A stretch of DNA of 64,000 nt from Takifugu bimaculatus (taxonomy: Eukaryota > Chordata > Actinopteri > Tetraodontiformes > Tetraodontidae). Shown piece after piece: positions 37,201 to 49,037 of this stretch. Location: positions 4,588,421 through 4,652,420 of the forward strand of contig CP034986.1 in the NCBI GenBank assembly GCA_004026145.2, in the 5' to 3' direction. The position numbers were made by a program, and so were the translations under genes. The notes under the pieces were generated by a model, which was not told where the DNA came from, ran no database searches, and saw only the letters and a program-made list of their open reading frames with translations. Every line of letters begins with the position of its first letter. Position 1 is the stretch's first letter.

Positions 37201-37593
37201 CCAAATGGGGGCTGTTAATGGCATGCGCCCTGAGGAGTGCCCGATCACTCCAGTGTCCAGTCAGATGAAGTCTGGATTGGGGTCGTGTACGGACTGGCAG
37301 CCACAATGATCCATGAGGTGAGGCGATCTCAACTTTCCTCCTTTTCTTTCAACCAAACCTCTGTTTAAAATCCACTGTTTTTGTATTCGTCTTCTCAGGG
37401 GATGCTGGAGGAGGGGATGCGAACAGCTGAAGGTTGTTACCGGACTGTATGGGAGCGACTGGGGATGGCCTTCCAGACCCCGGAAGCCTACTGCGAAAAA
37501 GGCATCTACCGTTCTTTGGCGTACATGAGGCCTCTGAGCATCTGGGCCATGCAGCTAGCGCTGGACGCTTCAAGGAATAAACACTCCAGTTAA
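31240..37593 (+). CDS. gba2: GBA2, non-lysosomal glucosylceramidase (three indels)
   Basis: Cleaves glucosylceramide to glucose and ceramide at the cytosolic face of ER/Golgi and plasma membranes (glycoside hydrolase 116). Seventeen coding exons: 31240-31433, 33504-33595, 33878-33993, 34073-34292, 34369-34608, 34698-34800, 34933-35086, 35156-35281, 35355-35539, 35684-35788, 35864-35972, 36051-36202, 36282-36388, 36676-36818, 36904-37019, 37127-37317 and 37399-37593. After correction this gives 848 residues versus 927 in human; the difference is the poorly conserved N-terminus before GWRICLAHEFKEKRKPF. Catalytic-region motifs are present: GQEYRMYNTYDVHYY and DQTYDGWTVTGPSAYCGG, which I take to hold the nucleophile Glu and acid/base Asp. 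Exons 4 and 11 each have one extra C (34229-34231, 35886-35888); exon 16 lacks one G near 37234. The intron after exon 15 starts with GC (CAG|gcaagt). The rest of the gene is strongly conserved. Confidence 0.95.
31434..33503 (+). other. GBA2 intron 1, about 2.1 kb, no feature seen
   Basis: AT-rich intron between GLGI|R and |RYLYWWYKK. No exon, RNA gene or named repeat was found, apart from a short TG/TA-rich stretch at 33463-33493. Confidence 0.7.
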
Positions 37594-39461
37594 ATCTGTC
37601 ATGGATGAGATACAAGGACAGACCAGAGCCACCAGACTGACGAATGCTATTAAGCTTCAAATGTTTTGTGGGGGTGTCACTGGAATAACATCATGAAATT
37701 ATAAAGGACCATTATCAAATTTATGACAATGCACGTTATTACATAGTTTACCTGTGGAACTTCCTGCACTGGAGAGAAGACTACAGTTATTGTCTACATA
37801 CTTGAACAAATGGTGTTTATTTATCCCACATCACTTGTTTTTAGTGTTATGGCAGTCGGGTAATTTCAATCACAGAAAAGCACAGGAAAAAAAGTCTTAG
37901 CCCAACAAAGAAATTAAAATACTTAATGGAATATACGCAGGTTAAGTGAGGTGGTCCAATGAATACAAGAAGAGGAGAAAGATTGGGCCCATCATGAAAT
38001 TATTTGTATTGTTATTCCGCACCTGACCATGCTATGACCTGGCTATGATTGAGCGCGTGTGGAAGAGCATGACAACGGATTTTGTGTCGCTGTGTGTGGC
38101 TGGTTGGTGTGGAGGATGTTTGAAGGGTGGCGATTTATTACTATACGAGTTAATATATTAGATAGGTCCCAGTGTAAATCTGCCCGCTTTGATCAGACCC
38201 TGACGCTAATGTTTGTGAATGGGGAGAACCACGAGTTCAGTATGGCATGTAAGCGGCGCGGGGAGTGTCTGAAGGGAGTCTTGGGGTGTTGGTGTGAAGA
38301 GAACTTGGGAGAAGATCTCTGTGGAGTTGATATGAGATGATGCGGAGGTGCATGCTGGTGCGCAGGAGGAAAGTCTTTGAGGTGTCATATGTGTTTAAGG
38401 AGTTTCTTGCTTTATCGAGAGTATGGCTGAAAGAAGCCGAAACTCCTGAATCTAACATAGGAGTAGAAACCTGGTGCAAGGGTGGGATTATTCCAATCAT
38501 CTGAACTTCTAATAGAGTGCTTGTGAGACACATTTTTGGCAGCAAAAATTGAATTTGTTTTTTAAATGGACACTCCTGGGGTTATATACTAAAGCAACAG
38601 TCAGTTTGCTTAATAGATGCCCTTTAATTGGTGCCTTGCTGCATGTTAGCCTATCAACTTCTCACTTATGTGTTTTATAAAAAATTGACAATCATGTAGA
38701 ATAAATGTTTTTGTTTTTTTTTCCAGAGGCTGCGGGGTGTTCAAATCAAATTTCTATTTATAGTAGCAATAAGGTCACGCCTTCAGGCAGGTTTACTGTG
38801 CAACTTGCACAAAAAATTATGGTTTCCTCTGTGCAAGTTGCATGGTAAACTATTGTAAATATTTCTGAAATTAATGGGACATTAAGAAAAAAAAAAAAAA
38901 TTCTTTGAAAAACACAGGCTAAATTGAGCTCTGTATCACAATTCATTAGGGCTGAGTCCAATGCAGAAACTTTGTCATAGGCGATTAAAATAAAAAAATT
39001 CACTCCTGTCATCACATAATGACTCCTTCATATAGCCACTGACATTCATATATATCAATAAATTCATTCATACATTAAAAAGTTTTAGTAATGCAGTTTC
39101 ACAGAAAGCAATATGCTTCCCACCTTTAGTGATTCCTCTATGATCTGACACATTTTAGATGGACAAACTGAAAAAGAAGATGCATGTGTCCCTGGATGGG
39201 CTCATCCCTCCGCCATTTTGATTAATATTCCATCACAGTTCCAGACCACCCTGGGTTTTAATGATTGATAATTTTATTTTGAAAATGCAAGTGCAAATTA
39301 AGACAAAAAAAGAGTTAGCTATAGATGAGTAAGAACCGACAAATTGTTCCACGTGTACTTTACGTACATCGTATAGATGTTCAAAGAGTAGTAGGTAAAA
39401 ATACTTATTGGGAGAATTACTTATGTCAATTATAAAATAGCTATGAAGAAAAAAGATGCAG
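37594..39461. other. GBA2 3' region and intergenic DNA
   Basis: Contains the GBA2 3' UTR and AT-rich intergenic sequence. An open frame of 93 codons at 38059-38340 (+) has no family I recognise and no splice context, so it is not called as a gene. Confidence 0.55.
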
Positions 39462-39534
39462 CGCCCAACGTGGGGCTCGAACCCACGACCCTGAGATTAA
39501 GAGTCTCATGCTCTACCGACTGAGCTAGCCGGGC
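39462..39534 (-). tRNA. tRNA-Lys (anticodon CTT)
   Basis: A 73-nt sequence on the minus strand folds as a complete cloverleaf. The acceptor stem GCCCGGC pairs with GTTGGGC through two G.U pairs. The D-arm/A box is TAGCTCAGTCGGTAGAGCA. The anticodon stem TGAGA/TCTCA encloses loop CTCTTAA with anticodon CTT, and the T-arm/B box is GGTTCGAGCCC. There is no intron, and CCA is not encoded, as expected for a eukaryotic gene. It stands alone between GBA2 and TRMT10B. I saw nothing that marks it as a pseudogene. Confidence 0.95.
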
Positions 39535-42157
39535 ACGAGTGCGTCCGGCTGATATTAAAAATATAATCTTTGCAGCAAAATACTTGAAATTATTCGGAAA
39601 TTTGGCTTTGAGCTCTTTGTTGTCCAATTTTAGCTTCTTAATTTCATTAGGATTCTTTGTTACCTCTGTTTACACATTCTCCAGCCATTTCTCAAACTTT
39701 GCAAACTGGTCCTCAAAAAGGTTTTGTTACTGTTTGCAGCGCCTAGCATTCATAAAACTGCTGATCTAAATGATCCAAACTTTGCATCATCGGATAATAT
39801 GTAAAAGAACAACGGCTCTTGGCAGCCATCTTAGGTAACATGACTTTTGGGTTCATCTTCTCAGGGGATTATTCAGGGGAATAATCTTAAAATATATTTT
39901 TTTAGGTTTTTGAGGCGTTCCTCCCGTAACGGATCGAATCCCGCCGTTTGCGGGCATAAAGGTAAACGGGAAAAACGTCATTGTTTGATGTGAGTAATGT
40001 AGAGACAACCTATAGACTAAGCACAAGACTACTTTTCAGACCTGATGCCGTTAGATTTAACCGGGTTTCTTTGCAGGATCGCCACCCCCTGCTGCGACAG
40101 ACCCCCCATGTGGAGGTGTTTCCGCCGTGTGTTCTTCCTCATCATGCGGTTGACCCGTTCTGCTTCGCACGGACTGGACTTTTAGTAGACTTTTTAAAAA
40201 GCTTTCCGGTTTGAGGTTAAAACACACATCCTGTTTTAGACGCTCAGACCAGGTTAACGATTTGAAAGCCTTGAAACATTAAAATTTCTCTTTTCACATC
40301 CATGTGATAACCACTCGGATCATACTCCTCCCCTCAAAGTCCCCGGAAGGAGACGCTGAACGGTCATCAAAAGCGGAGAACACATGAAAGAATCAGGATT
40401 CTCCGCTCGCTTCGCGCTCAGGAAAGAGTATCAGCAGCTCTTCATCGTGGTTAGCGAGACCAACACTTTAGAAACTCATTCCTCAAGTTACAAACTATAG
40501 AAATGATCCCTGAAAGTATAGTCTTGGTTAACTTTCTGTTCGCTCTAATGCCTAGTATGTCCACGATACCTTTCTCTGTCATGGTGAATACATTACAACG
40601 CTGCATTGAAAGATAAATAGACATGCCGATAGCAGAATAAGTACACAGTATACGTGTATATGTATCAGTCAAAGCACGTCATCAACGATGATATACGAAT
40701 GATAATAATAGCCAAAAGGTTTAACTTTGTATCGAATACCCACAATGCAATCTCGCCAAACACCCACCCCCCGACCAGACGTTGGCTTGAGTGACCGTTC
40801 GCTTCAAAAGCTGGCGCTAAAAGGGTGTAATAATGGTGAAAAACCACCGTTTGAGTTTATATTCGTTGCCCACGTAATGTACAGATTTACGTGTAACTAC
40901 ATGTAATGAAAGTGGCATGGAGAAAGATAACTTGAAACATTAAATAGAGAATGTGTGCATCAATGTTTGACTCCCGGCGAAAACAACTAAACACGATAGT
41001 TCCCGTCGCGGAAGAGCTTAATGTGCCGCTCAAATTCAATGAGCAAAAGGCTGTGTATTACAAACTACAAAATTGTAGTCTAATGACAGTGTAATAAATC
41101 TGTGTATTTTCAACTTACTATACATGCTCTAAAACTATTTAAAAAATAATTCATGTCAAAGTCGTTGAAGGTCTTCAACTCAAATATTAACAAGTCCCAC
41201 TTGTAGAGAACACTGTGGCGGGTCTGTTATGTTTCCTACTTATACTAAAAGCAAGACCATTCACACCAGTTACTGAACAATGCTATGCAACATCCCCCAA
41301 AAATGCAAGTGCTACTTGGACATCCCATAGAAAAACCCATTTGTACAACGTTTTTTCAATGTGTGACCATGCGAAAAGTTTAGTATCCCTGTGTATTGTT
41401 CAAGGAACAGAGGCTATTTTGTCTACCAAGCTTTGGTCCAACTTATACAGCATAGACATATACAATTTGAAGATTTTTTTTCCAAAACAATTAAATCTGT
41501 ATGTGTTCTAGACATTGGAACAAAGACATAAATAATTTTAAAGAAATGTACTTACATGAATCTTGGAAAATCTAGTTGTGTAAAAAAGGAGACGAGATCA
41601 ACAACAGATAACAGGTAAAGTGAGTTCAGATAACCGAACCTATTAATACTTTAACCAATTGTATTGTGAGCACAAGCAATAGGAACCATTAACTATGTAA
41701 ATATGATCAAGAGGAAGGCCTTTCTTGGTGGGTCATTTATGGGTTTAATGACCCTCTATTGCCACCGTTTGGTGACTCTTTAGAACTGCAGATGTTTCAA
41801 TCGTCGCATTCTTTAATGCGTAATGCCTACGTCATTCAAATGCGTCTCTGCTCACATATTCGGAAAAAGCCGTCTTGGAAACGTAAAAGCCAACATACTT
41901 TTAAGTATGTTTATTTTTTCCAATTATATCACTCGTGCGATGTTTTTCTGCACGTGTGCGATTAAAATATTTAACTTTGATTAGTTTTAGGCTAAGTAAA
42001 GACCTTGTTATATTGTAAATAGATGACACCGACGTTTGTTGATGAGAAGATCGCTAGTAGATCACTTCATAAGATTATGGAAATGTTCAGATTTTAAATA
42101 TGATTGTTAAGATCACGCTTACTCTCTTTTAGTTGCACCCTTGAAAACTCCAGTGAA
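39535..42157. other. Intergenic, tRNA-Lys to TRMT10B
   Basis: About 2.6 kb of AT-rich DNA. Only short open frames are present, with no recognisable domain. A splice-acceptor-like tttttag at about 42125-42131 just before the TRMT10B ATG suggests an untranslated exon upstream. Confidence 0.55.
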
Positions 42158-43958
42158 ATGGCACATCGTGACGCAGATGTGTGTGAAATGCAGCTCAATG
42201 GCGTTTCTGAAGAGCTGAGTCTCCTTTTTTTAGACTTTGACACTGATACGGTGGAAGAAAGGCCAGGAAAGGGAGATGCAACATGTTCAGTAAGTTCTTC
42301 TGTTCTTAGCAATTACTTACTGCATGTAATTATTGAAATCGTGTACATAACTGAGTGATAAAATGCAACTTCTTCACTTAAAAAAAGTCAGTTTGCAGTT
42401 ACCTGAAAGTCAAGTGATTCGTTTGATGTTTACACACACATCTCTTTTTGTTTGATTAAATGAACAGAGAAATGTAATGAGGAAGCAGCGTAATTGGGAA
42501 AAGCAGCTGGCAGCTAAGAAGAGCAAGAGGAAAGAAGAGAAGCAAAGAAGGAAGCTCAACCGTGAGCAGGAGGCTGGTACACACGATGTAATCTGGTTAG
42601 ATGACACTATTTATTATTAAGTTTGACTTGTGTGTCGACCGTCTGTTTTCTATATCTTTGCTTTACAGAAACGAGTAACTCAAATCCTCAGTATTCTAAG
42701 CGGGTCATGAAAGAAGTTTCCAAAGAGCGTTTAGCTGAGGCTCGGTCCACGGGGCCCAAACTCTGCATTGACCTGAGCATGACTGACAGTATGTCTGACA
42801 AGGTGGGTGATTAGCAAACGTCCACAGAGCAACAGTGGTTAACGGCGATCCCAGCTACATTCTGTATCTCTTTCAGGAAATTAGTCGGCTTGCAGGTCAG
42901 CTAAGAAGGCTGTATGGTTCAAATAAGAAGGCCACACGGCCGTTTCACGTTTTTCTGACCAACATGAGTGACACTGGACGGCTGTACAAAGAGTGCCTTC
43001 GAATGAACGAAGGCTTTCTCAACTATATGGTAATTATCGTCCCTAAACTTGCCCAATCTGCTGCTGAATATTTCTGACAGGAACAGCGAATTGTAGACAT
43101 ACGGTGTGGTGTTTTAAACATCGGAATGAGGCACGATTTAAGACGTTTGCCTGATAACAAGAAAGAAAATCCGCTCTTTCAGATGGAGATTACAGAAGAA
43201 AGTTGCGAGGACCTATTTTCTTCCGAAACTATGGTGTATCTCACACCAGATGCTGAGGAAGGTTAGTCCCGGTGACGGTGTCCAACGGTTTTATATTTTG
43301 GACACTAGAGGGCGCGCTTGCATCTTTTTTGCGCGATAGTGCCAATACCAATTAATACTTTATTATTAAGGTTATAAAACAAATTTACACGGGAGATGAA
43401 GATAAATGAAAAGTTAAAACTCAAAGTATAATAATAACGCAGTGTGGACATCAATGTAAAACTGTTTTTCTCTCCACTTAATCTGTATTTCAGCCCTAAA
43501 AACGGTGGATGCTGATAAAGTGTATGTCCTGGGAGGCCTCGTGGATGAAAGCATCCAGAAGGTATAACATCCCTGCAGCTTCTGCTGATCCGAAGATGCT
43601 TCGAACGTAACCGAACCACTACTTTTGAAACGCCTCCCTCGCAGAGGCTGAGCTTCTCAAGGGCCAGAGAGCTGAGCGTGCGCACGGCAAGGCTGCCTAT
43701 AGATGAGTACATGGTGAAGAAAGAAAACGACAAGAATTTCCACTCGAAGATCCTGGCCATTAATCAAGGTGGGCCAGCATTTATCGGGTGTAAGTAAGCT
43801 GAATCTAACACATCCCCTCTCTGTCTGCAGTGTTTGATATCCTGCTAACATTGTGCAGCACCGGAAGCTGGAGCGAAGCCCTGCAGGCCTGGTTCCCCCG
43901 CAGCAAAGGTTACGTGGTTTCGTCAGCTGTGCACGCACCGATTTCTGAAGAAGAATAG
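42158..43958 (+). CDS. trmt10b: TRMT10B, tRNA position-9 methyltransferase
   Basis: SPOUT-fold methyltransferase of the TRM10 family, which N1-methylates purine 9 of certain tRNAs using SAM. Eight coding exons: 42158-42289, 42468-42576, 42669-42802, 42877-43029, 43183-43261, 43494-43561, 43645-43768 and 43831-43958. Phases close to 309 codons (308 residues; human about 316). The acidic N-terminus leads into a basic segment RKQRNWEKQLAAKKSKRKEEK. Family motifs follow: CIDLSMTDSMSDKEISRLAG, LRRLYGSNKKATRPFHVFLT, MVYLTPDAE, VYVLGGLVDESIQK and ARLPIDEYM...KILAINQVFDIL. LYGSNKKA and the human-like N-terminal basic exon favour TRMT10B over TRMT10A. No indels. Confidence 0.93.
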
Positions 43959-44929
43959 TGCGCGACTTTTGCTGCTCTGACTCTTTATTCAAAAGCAATG
44001 AGGAAATAAAAAAATGTGCCCATGTGGAATGAGAAAAAGGAGACATCACAGAGCAAAATAGAACACAGTTGAGGAAATCAAAAGACAAAAACCAGCTAAA
44101 GTGTAATCTTTATTTTTTAATGTGTTATTTCCTGTTATGTTGCAATAATAGCTGGACAACACAATATTACGAAATGTAATTTTCATTTTGGTAGAAAGGG
44201 AAACTCACTACTTTCTACAAACACCTTGACCTCAGTTCATGTGGACATCTTTTGTTTTGCACGTTTGCCTCGTACAGGGCAATTTTCATCTTGTTCTGGA
44301 GCTGAAGCCACCAAACGCTGTAATTTATTGCCACAACCTCGCCAACAAATCACAGAAGCCACAGCAACAGTGGCTTGTCCCTCTGAATGCAAAAAGGTAC
44401 AAAACCGAAAATACTGGAACCAAATAAACCAAATTTTGTTCTCAAGCCTGGGTAAAATGGCCATTTGGCCCTTTGTGGTGCTGTAGCTTAAGGGCATATA
44501 TGTTGTAAGGGTGAAGTTTGTCACGCTCGCTGTTCTTTACTCTTATGTTAAGACTCCTTTCAAGGGAGAGCTGAGCAGCAGTTCAAGCTTCCTCTGTCAA
44601 CTCTGCTCGTCTGCTGCTCGCTCGCCTCTTTTATTGGTGCACACAAGATTTATGTCAATCAGGACCTCACGATTCCTTGCTTCCTATCTACTTTTCCCAT
44701 CTTTACGACCTCCTTGTCTTAATGAACAGGATACCTCTAAGTGCTGGTTATGTAAACAGCTCCAGCACTTAGTTTAAACATTCACACATTCCTTTTTCTT
44801 AACAGCATTCCTCAAACACTTTAAATCTACACATCACAGCATCTAAACAATAATAGTAATAACAATTCTTCTCACAATGTCCACATTTATATGCATTTCT
44901 CAAACTTTTGAAAATCTGATCTTGATCCT
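43959..44929. other. TRMT10B 3' region and flank of the retroviral remnant
   Basis: Contains the TRMT10B 3' UTR. AT-rich sequence from about 44480 to 44930 may belong to the downstream end (env/LTR side) of the minus-strand retroviral remnant, but no env motif and no pair of matching LTRs could be recognised. Confidence 0.4.
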
Positions 44930-45420
44930 TCAGTCGGAGTCAGTCTGTGAAAAATATAAGGTAAATATAAGCGTTTTCTTGTGTGGTGTTATGTGTATCC
45001 ATAATTTCACCAGGTCGAGACAAAACATCCAGTTCTTTCCTGTCTCGTCCATACACTTCTTCAGTCTGTTCTTAATAGTACCATTGACTCTTTCAACCAA
45101 CCCTGCACTCTGAGGGTGGTATGCGCAGTGATTCTTCAAATCAATGTCCAAAGTTTCTCCTACAGTTTTCACTATCTCATTTACAAAATGGCTTCCATTG
45201 TCGCTCCAGATGACCTTCGGAATGCCAAACCTGGGAATGATCTCTCTACATAGGACTTTTGCCGCTGTTAGTGCATCTGCTTTTGCCGTGGGGAAAATTT
45301 CTACCCATCTAGTAAATCCATCTAAGACTACTAGACAATATTGTTTACCTTCACATGGTGTTAGCTGAATAAAATCTAGAAAAACTGTAATGGATGATTT
45401 GGTAACAGTGTAGTGCCTGC
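44930..45420 (-). pseudogene. Retroviral integrase core fragment
   Basis: A minus-strand frame carries an integrase catalytic core: a first aspartate in LVVLDGFTRW (about 45320), a second in WSDNG (about 45203) and a glutamate in GLVERVNG about 35 codons later (about 45097), giving the DD35E arrangement. The N-terminal zinc domain and most upstream polymerase sequence are absent. The frame ends shortly after the core. Confidence 0.85.
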
Positions 45421-45500
45421 AGTGTTACGATACGTGGTGGTAGCGGACCCGAACGCAGGCCAGGACACAGTGGTGGGAAGGTCAAAGGCATTATTTACAG

Positions 45501-46363
45501 CAGGGGTGTCCAAACTTTTTGCACCGAGGGCCAAATACATAAAAATATAGGAGGGGCTGGGCCACTTACTAGAAATTAGGTATATAGCCTTAACTTTAGT
45601 GTATTAAAGTTAGAAAAATCAATTAAAAGGGGTCAAATATGTTATATTGTTGAATATAATTAAAGACAAAACTGCCTTCATCACAGCTTTCCATAAATGG
45701 ATCTTTGTTGAGTAATTCAGAAAAAGCTTTGGTAGCTCATTCCCAGAACAGCATCCTCAGATTTCTTCTTAGAAGATTTACAGTACAGAAAAAAAACAAT
45801 AAAGGGGAAAATGGAACTGGTAGATTTCGAGCTTGTTATTTAAGTTATTAGGCTTAGGAGCACTCCTAATAACTTTACCTTGAAATGGTTATCAACATTA
45901 ACAGACTGAACTGGACGTGCATATCAATTTAGTAAATTATTCTGGTGAGTATCAGCTGGGTATGTAAATCGGGCCATCAAACTGTGGTGCTGATCTGACG
46001 CCACTCGTGCCAAAAATCCGGACAAATGTCACTTGATCAAGCAGCAAATCTGCATCAGATGAGATGAGCTGCTTTTGCGTGTGCAGTGTGTGCACTGTAC
46101 ACAGCGGTGTGTACACTGTGTGTTAACCAGAAAAACGCTTATTACAAAGTGATGCGCAAAAGCAGGGTTTTCCTTTTTGGTGGAGTAACTGCCTTGATGC
46201 CAACAGTAGCTCCCCCTGGTGTTAAAACTAAGAAGTCCAATATACTCAAGCAAAAGCTGAAGTACGGGCCATATTCTATTCTATTTATAAAATGTCTTGC
46301 GGGCCAATTAAAAATGGACGAAGGGCCACAGTTGGCCCGCGGGCCGTAGTTTGGACACCCCTG
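45501..46363. mobile_element. Non-autonomous hAT-type DNA transposon, 863 bp
   Basis: Perfect 16-bp terminal inverted repeats: CAGGGGTGTCCAAACT at 45501-45516 and its reverse complement at 46348-46363. The inner ends are rich in GGGCCA/GGCCC, as in many hAT (Charlie-like) elements. There is no transposase frame. The flanking 8-mers (atttacag and acctatgc) do not match, so no target-site duplication is visible; a later deletion or nested insertion may have removed one flank. Confidence 0.8.
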
Positions 46364-46857
46364 ACCTATGCGCTCCATGTGCGTGGTTACATGCAAGTCA
46401 GCTTGATTGTGGAGCTGGGCTTTGGGCTGTGGGCTGTAACCCTTCCCACCCTGGTCACGGACTGTTTTCCCCCCTCCCCTCAGGCAGGAGACTACGGTCC
46501 ATTCGGACCAAAACCTCCCGCTACATGAACAGCTTCTTCCCCTCTGCCATCAGGCTGCTGAACACCAAGTGACTTATCACTTAAGCACCATGTACAGCAG
46601 CCAGTCGGACTCACGAGCAATACATTACTCCTGCTTGGACCTGCACTATTTCTTACCACATACCTCTTACCACCTACTATTTATGTATATAATGTATATA
46701 TGTCTTATCTTATTTTGTCTTATTTTATTTTATTTAACTTATTCTAGTGTGGTCTTCTTTATGTTGATTGTCGCAGCGTCACACCATGACACATTCCTAG
46801 TTTGTGTAATACTGTGTATTACATGAACAATGGCAGTAAACCTGCTTCTGATTCTGA
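46364..46857 (+). mobile_element. LINE 3' end (CR1/L2/Rex-like), 5'-truncated
   Basis: Plus-strand sequence encodes a reverse-transcriptase ORF C-terminus with RYMNSFFPSAIRLLN followed by a stop, a T-rich 3' UTR (46690-46740), and a short CTGCTTCTGATTCTGA tail, the tandem-repeat ending common in fish LINEs of this group. Only the last few hundred bases remain. It abuts the hAT element on one side and the protease remnant on the other. Confidence 0.7.
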
Positions 46858-46985
46858 AGTATGACAGAGCTTTACCATATATCATAGTGATTGGGTCAGA
46901 GAATGGAGGGCGCTGCTTTTCAGGAATGTCGAGTGACCAGTATTTACTGCACGTCCCTCCTTCTCTTACACACAGATTAATCATT

Positions 46986-47282
46986 CTATCTACAGACCAC
47001 ATTCCTTTGGCTGTGGTACGAATCATCAACTGAAGCTGAGAGATAAGATCTCTTCCTAATAGATTTACGGGACGTGGTGGAGATCACAAAAGGAGCTTTA
47101 AGTGTGATTCCACTTACAGGGTCACAAACATCTTCAGGGACTGACATTCTTTCTTTGGTTACGTGACCATTTGCTGATCTCACAAAAATCTGTGTAGAGG
47201 TTGGCTTCAGGGCTATTGGATCTCTAATTACTGATTTACCTGCACCCGTGTCTACTAAAAATGTTAAAGAATTGCCTAACAC
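46986..47282 (-). pseudogene. Retroviral aspartic protease fragment
   Basis: Open frame of about 98 codons with the aspartic protease signature FLVDTGAGKSVI, directly downstream of the gag frame on the same strand. It is not continuous with gag or with any polymerase sequence. The LINE fragment follows on its 3' side. Confidence 0.75.
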
Positions 47283-47426
47283 GGTCAGTTGTATTTCTGG
47301 TTTTCCTTCAGCAAACAGGAAGATGGTTAATAAGTCTAAAACATCTTCTGAGTCATATTTTTCAAATTGGTCAAATTTTGTGCCCTGATTTGTTTTAATT
47401 TTTGTGACATCTTTTTCCGGTTCTAG

Positions 47427-48442
47427 TCATTGTTGAGGTGGATTAGAACCTTGCTGCTGTCCTCTATTGTATCCCTGGTCACGTTGTTTCTTTATGCAAT
47501 CACGTTCCCGGTGTCCATAATCTTTACAATAATGACACTGATCATTTTCACGAGAATTGCCTCCTCCTCCCCTTCCGCCTCGGCCTCGCCCTTGGCCTCG
47601 GCCTCGGCTTGGGAGAGGGTTGGCATTGTAGAACATGCCTGTCAATTGATTCTTACTCTTTTGGCATTGTCTTTCAGCATGCATAGCATGTTGTTCATAG
47701 CGGCTTAGGGTACAAATTCCGAAATCAACTAATTGTCTCTCTACCCAGGTTTTTATCTCTGATTTTGATCCCCCATGTATAGCTTGCTTTAACTGCTGTT
47801 GGTAGGGACCTTCTGGTTCTTCCGCATACGGAATTCCACTATTTTTCCGGAACACATCTTTCATTCTCATACTATAGTCTTCAAAACTTTCGTCAGTCTT
47901 TTGTCTCGTGGCCGTAATGGCGCTGTAGTCAGCTCGTCTAGTAAAAGTAGTTTGCATGCGCTCGTACAGTCTGTCGACTCTGTCATTTAGTTCTTGGCTG
48001 CCAGGCTGCCATGGCCGTTGATTGGCTGGATCCACTGGGACCCAATCTCCTCTAACAGCGCCCCATTTCTTGCCATTAACGCACATGAGGACTTGCTGGG
48101 TTTCAGTACCGTTAGTATGGTAACTTCCTAGTAACTGTCTTATGTCTTGGATGCACGACTCTACGTCCATTTGGGGCGAGGTTATGCCATCACAAGCTTT
48201 TTTACAGTCTTCTGGAGTCCAGGTTCTATACACCAAGAGAGTAGGTTCTTGACCCTGCACACCGGCTTGTGGGTTTGCAACCTGGATCAGTGGGTACATC
48301 TGCACTGGGCTCCCGATGGAGAGGGGCCCAAAAAGGGATTAGCGTTCGGAGCCAGGGGGGCTAAGGCTCCGGGCGGGTCCAATGGGACCGCCTGAGGGGG
48401 AGCTGGTGGAACATGAGGTGGAGGAACATACGGAGGAGGCAT
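47427..48442 (-). pseudogene. Retroviral gag-like remnant with one zinc knuckle, frameshifted near its 5' end
   Basis: The main open frame runs 48305 to 47427 (292 codons). It ends in an arginine/glycine-rich stretch and a CCHC zinc knuckle of the form CX2CX4HX4C (CHYCKDYGHRERDC), typical of nucleocapsid. A proline-rich N-terminal segment begins at an ATG at 48442 in a different frame, so the coding sequence is broken around 48310-48340. A weakly conserved capsid region lies between. Product role: assembly and RNA binding in the ancestral virus. Confidence 0.85.
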
Positions 48443-49037
48443 GTTTATCAGTCAACTTCTGCCTCCTGTTTTGTTGCCCTCCTCTCTCACGTACGCACTC
48501 AGTGATGGGTAAAAGGGGTTCTTTTTTTTCTCTTCTTATTCTCTTTTTCGTTTCTCCTTTTCTTGATTTTGTGTTTCTCTTCTATATTTTGATTCAGTGA
48601 GCCAGAGGTGACATTGTGTCAACCCAATATTTACTTTTGGATGTTTCTGTCCATATTCTATTAAATCTATTAAATCTATTAAATCCACGGAACCCTTTGA
48701 GTCACCTGTCGGGAAGCTGTTTCTCCGTTGAGAAAAATGCAAAAGTGTTTGGAAAGAGCAGGACAATGGAACGAAACCAACGGTTCAACTGTCTGATTAG
48801 AAGAGTGACACACTAGACTCTGGCACAGCGTCAGAACGGCATTTTATTTTCAGATTATGAAGGAATACAGTGACACTACACAGTTTATAATGAACATTGA
48901 GTCAGTATCGTCACCTTTACATAAACCATAAAATCACATCAGTCAGCTTTAAAAGACACGTAGACTCGGTGTGGCTCATACTCGCAGAGAAGGAAATAAA
49001 GCACTTTCGGGATCAAATCAATTATTGCAACATGATT
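48443..49037. other. Retroviral leader remnant and chemokine 3' UTR
   Basis: On the minus strand this is purine-rich sequence upstream of gag, then (toward 49037) presumed 3' UTR of the first chemokine. A short tandem TTAAATCTA repeat occurs at about 48660-48685. No LTR was recognised. Confidence 0.4.

Larger units (their letters stand above)
44930..48442 (-). mobile_element. Decayed endogenous retrovirus (gag-protease ... integrase), interrupted by other elements
   Basis: In minus-strand order: gag-like frame, aspartic protease fragment, then, after a gap filled by a LINE 3' end and a hAT-type element, an integrase fragment. Reverse transcriptase and RNase H are missing, having been lost or replaced at 45421-46985. 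No long terminal repeats or primer-binding site could be identified by eye. The order gag-pro-int and the single zinc knuckle fit a retrovirus-like element. The element is non-functional as it stands. Confidence 0.85.

Noticed and set aside
38059..38340. 93-codon open frame downstream of GBA2
   Set aside because: No recognisable domain, signal peptide or splice context; likely chance or a repeat fragment.
45493..46371. Target-site duplication for the hAT-type element
   Set aside because: The 8-mers on the two sides do not match, so none is claimed.
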